Made by a program: the position numbers and the translations under genes
The notes under the pieces: model-generated
The model's database searches: none
Seen by the model: only the letters and a program-made list of their open reading frames with translations
Told to the model about the DNA's origin: nothing
Assembly: GCA_031279425.1 (NCBI GenBank)
Contig: JAITIQ010000235.1
Span: 1 to 43,678, forward strand
Origin: Accumulibacter sp.
Lineage (GTDB): Bacteria; Pseudomonadota; Gammaproteobacteria; Burkholderiales; Rhodocyclaceae
Reading direction: 5' to 3'
DNA: 43,678 nt
Shown: in pieces, positions 41,316 through 43,678 of the stretch
Numbering within the stretch: position 1 is the first letter of the stretch
Layout of the letters: every line of letters begins with the position of its first letter

Positions 41316-43637
41316 TCAGCGCACGCTGATCTCCACCCGGTCGTAGCGCCCGCTTCCGTCCAGCACGGTGATCGTGTGGCGGCCCGGTTCGGCGAAAATG
41401 TGCGTGAGCGGGCGATCGGGCGGCGAGCGGCCGATCTGGCGGCCGTCGATCAGCCAGATGTTTTCCTCCCTTCCTCCGCGCGCCTCCAGGCGTAGCGCCG
41501 GCGGGGCGTCCCGGCCCGCGCGGCCGACGGTTTCCCCATCGGCGATGCCGACGATCTTCAATCCTGCCTCGGGCGCCTGCGAAAAAGCGCAGACCGGCGC
41601 CCAATCCGGCGGCAGGGCGCGCCGCCGCGTCGCGGGGTCCAGCCACGGCTCCAGCGCCGCCGGCCAGCGCGCCATCTCCACGGCGCGCGTGGCGCCCGGC
41701 GCGCAGGCCGCGCGCACGCGCTGGCCGGTTTCCGCGTCGCGCAGGTCCGTATAGCGCGCCGCGCCCTCGCGCAAGCGGTCGGCGAAGGTCGGCGGCGCGG
41801 CGCCGTCGAGCAGCCAGGCGCTGCGTTCCTGGTGGCACAGCGCTGGGGGCAGTCCGTCGGCGCGCGTGCCGAGCGGCCAGCAGATGCGGGCCTGGGTGAC
41901 GCTCGAAGGCGGTGCACGCCGCGTCGCGCGCGTCTCGTCGACCGCCGCGAAGATATCGATGAGCAGCGGCGCCGCGACATTGGCGCCGAAGAACCCCGGA
42001 TTCGGCGTGCCGTCAGGCCGTCCGACCCACACACCGGCCGTATGGCGGTCGGAAACGCCGATCGCCCAGGCGTCGCGGAAGCCAAAACTGGTGCCGGTCT
42101 TCCAGGCGATGCCGCGCCGGGCGCCGACGCCGCCGGCGACCTGGCGGCTCACCGGGCCGCCCGCTTCGAGCACGTCGCGCACGATGAACGCCGCGCCTTC
42201 GCTCATCATGCGTCTTTCCTCGCGCGGATCGTCGGCGGTATGACGCGGCCTGCCGGCCAGACCGCTGCGGGAGAGCGCCGTATAGGCGCCGACCAGTCCT
42301 TCGAGGTTCACCGACACGCCGCCGAGGATGACCGACAGATTGGGCACCGCGCCGCGCGGCAGCGCGAGCTTCAGTCCGCCCCGGCGCAGCAGCGCCACGA
42401 AGCGTTCCGGGCCGAGCCGGTCGAGCACTTCCACGGCCGGCACGTTGAGTGACTTGCGCAGGGCTTCGCTGACGCTCACCGGGCCGGAAAAATCGGCCTG
42501 GAAGTTGCCCGGCTGGTAACCGGAGAAGGATTGCGGCACGTCGCAGAGCAGCGATTCCGAATGGATCAACCCGTCGTCGAGCGCGAAGCCGTAAAGAAAG
42601 GGCTTGAGCGTCGACCCCGGTGAGCGGGCGCCCTGCACCATGTCGACGTGGGCGAAACGCGCCTCATCGGCAAAGTCCGCCGATCCAGCGTAGGCCATGA
42701 CTTCCAGCGTCGCGTTGTCGACGACGAGCGCCGCCATCGACACACGCGGCGGCAACAGCGCGAGGCGCGCGGCGATCAGTTGTTCGACGGCTGCCTGCAT
42801 GCCGGCGTCGAGCGTTGTGTCGATGCGCGCCCGGTCGGGAAAGCGCCGCCGCATACGCTCGGCGAACAACGGCGCCAACAGGGGCTCGCGCACCGCCTGG
42901 GCGATTACCGGCTCCTGCCGCGCGTCGGCCAGCGCGACCTTGCCCCACACCGGCGCCAGGCGCTCCAGCACCTTGTCGCGCGCGGCCAGGGCGCGCTCGG
43001 GGAAGCGGTCGGGGCGCAGCCGCGATGGTGCCTGCGGCAACGCCGCCAGGAGCGCCGCTTCGGCATGCGAGAGCGAGCGCGACGGCTTGCCGAAGTAAGC
43101 CCGGCTGGCCGCTTCGACGCCTTCGAGCACGCCGCCCATCGGCGCGTGGGTGAGATAGATCTCCAGGATTTGCTGTTTGGACAGTCGCCGTTCGAGCTGT
43201 ACGGCGCGCGCGATCTGTTTGAGCTTGCCGGCCAGGGTACGCGGTATCGGTTCGAGCAAGCGCGCCGCCTGCATGGTCAGCGTCGAACCGCCCGAGACGA
43301 TCCGCCCGTGCCGCGCCCATTGCCACGCCGCGCGCAGGAGCGATAGGGGATTGACGCCGAAATGCCGGTAAAAGCCGCGGTCCTCGTAACGGATCAGGGC
43401 TTCCAGATAGCGGGGCGAAACCTCGTCGAGCGTGACCGGGTGACGCCAGATGTGCTCCCGGTCGGGAAAGGCGCGCAAGGGCGTGCCGTCGCGCGCCAGC
43501 ACCAGTTGCGCCCCGGGCGAATCCCGCTCCGGCAAGGGGGGCGGAAAGGAACGATCCAGCGCGAACAGGATCGCCAGGGCCAGGACCAGGGCGGCGAGGG
43601 CGCGCCGGGGAAGCCGCCGGAAAAGATTCATGCGCAT
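41316..43637 (-). CDS. pbpC: Penicillin-binding protein 1C
   Basis: 773 residues from ATG 43637. An N-terminal membrane anchor (residues ~8-27) is followed by a GT51 transglycosylase with catalytic Glu in YEDRGFYRHFG and GGSTLTMQAARLLEP. The transpeptidase has the nucleophile in PGSTLKPFLYG, SLN in RKSLNVPAVEVL, and KTG in WKTGTSFGFRDAW. The C-terminal ~90 residues form the BiPBP_C beta domain that defines PBP1C. The enzyme polymerises glycan in the periplasm; its role is secondary to PBP1A/1B. In many proteobacteria it follows a bacterial alpha-2-macroglobulin gene, with which it is thought to cooperate in envelope repair. Confidence 0.95.
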   Translation of the reverse strand: MRMNLFRRLPRRALAALVLALAILFALDRSFPPPLPERDSPGAQLVLARDGTPLRAFPDREHIWRHPVTLDEVSPRYLEALIRYEDRGFYRHFGVNPLSLLRAAWQWARHGRIVSGGSTLTMQAARLLEPIPRTLAGKLKQIARAVQLERRLSKQQILEIYLTHAPMGGVLEGVEAASRAYFGKPSRSLSHAEAALLAALPQAPSRLRPDRFPERALAARDKVLERLAPVWGKVALADARQEPVIAQAVREPLLAPLFAERMRRRFPDRARIDTTLDAGMQAAVEQLIAARLALLPPRVSMAALVVDNATLEVMAYAGSADFADEARFAHVDMVQGARSPGSTLKPFLYGFALDDGLIHSESLLCDVPQSFSGYQPGNFQADFSGPVSVSEALRKSLNVPAVEVLDRLGPERFVALLRRGGLKLALPRGAVPNLSVILGGVSVNLEGLVGAYTALSRSGLAGRPRHTADDPREERRMMSEGAAFIVRDVLEAGGPVSRQVAGGVGARRGIAWKTGTSFGFRDAWAIGVSDRHTAGVWVGRPDGTPNPGFFGANVAAPLLIDIFAAVDETRATRRAPPSSVTQARICWPLGTRADGLPPALCHQERSAWLLDGAAPPTFADRLREGAARYTDLRDAETGQRVRAACAPGATRAVEMARWPAALEPWLDPATRRRALPPDWAPVCAFSQAPEAGLKIVGIADGETVGRAGRDAPPALRLEARGGREENIWLIDGRQIGRSPPDRPLTHIFAEPGRHTITVLDGSGRYDRVEISVR

Positions 43638-43678
43638 CGGAAGGAATCGGGAATGATTTTTCGCCGCGTGAAAGGGAT
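43628..43678 (-). CDS. Possible 3' end of the gene upstream of pbpC
   Basis: A minus-strand frame open from the window edge ends with TGA at 43630-43628, overlapping the pbpC start by ten bases and ending ...IIPDSFRCA. Such an overlap suits an operon with an upstream gene. From gene order elsewhere an alpha-2-macroglobulin (yfhM-type) gene would be expected, but 16 residues cannot show this. Confidence 0.25.
   Translation of the reverse strand: MPFTRRKIIPDSFRCA

Noticed and set aside
1-43678. CRISPR array
   Set aside because: No run of regularly spaced 23-40 bp direct repeats was seen; the only tandem unit is the two-copy repeat at 479-517.

Overview
The window looks like chromosome of a GC-rich betaproteobacterium (Rhodocyclales/Sterolibacterium-like is a guess from gene content). 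Support comes from a hisB-H-A-F-I operon, a clpS-clpA pair next to a csp gene, bepA-tusA, tamA, pbpC and a rhodoquinone gene, rquA. The last of these points to a facultative or anaerobic life style.

Layout. 1-3.6 kb is accessory: a possible Rhs remnant, a WYL-domain regulator, a Tat-type exported HIRAN protein and a membrane-anchored protein of unknown function. 3.7-11.8 kb holds an SNF2-type ATPase, rquA, a V4R sensor with a diguanylate cyclase, a glutamine amidotransferase diverging from a retropepsin-like protease, and a Nudix CoA pyrophosphatase. 11.8-16.7 kb is proteostasis and stress: clpA and clpS (minus strand), a cold-shock gene with promoter and terminator, bepA and tusA. 17.0-21.9 kb is the his operon, interrupted between hisA and hisF by a type II restriction-modification pair whose nuclease resembles SfiI. 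22-25.2 kb has an amidase, an orphan CesT-like chaperone and a scar containing an Ig-like fragment and an internally deleted IS630 transposase.

The centre of interest is 25.4-36.1 kb, nine intact same-strand genes: SDR reductase, crotonase-fold hydrolase, thiolase, BKACE (DUF849), 3-hydroxyacyl-CoA-dehydrogenase-like enzyme, butyrate kinase, phosphate butyryltransferase, and the large and small subunits of a molybdopterin transhydroxylase closely resembling the Pelobacter acidigallici pyrogallol-phloroglucinol enzyme. A truncated TRAP permease (dctM) start lies between ptb and the large subunit. Read together they could form an anaerobic trihydroxybenzene route: pyrogallol to phloroglucinol to dihydrophloroglucinol, ring opening to 3-hydroxy-5-oxohexanoate, oxidation to 3,5-dioxohexanoate, cleavage with acetyl-CoA, and thiolysis to acetyl-CoA, with Ptb/Buk linking acyl-CoA to ATP. 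The crotonase carries candidate equivalents of all five active-site residues of 6-oxocamphor hydrolase, a carbon-carbon bond-cleaving beta-diketone hydrolase. It is therefore a good candidate ring-opening enzyme. This pathway assignment is inference from families and context.

The window ends with a small secreted protein, an MBL-fold hydrolase, a nitrilase-family amidase, tamA, a tRNA-Leu(UAA) and pbpC.
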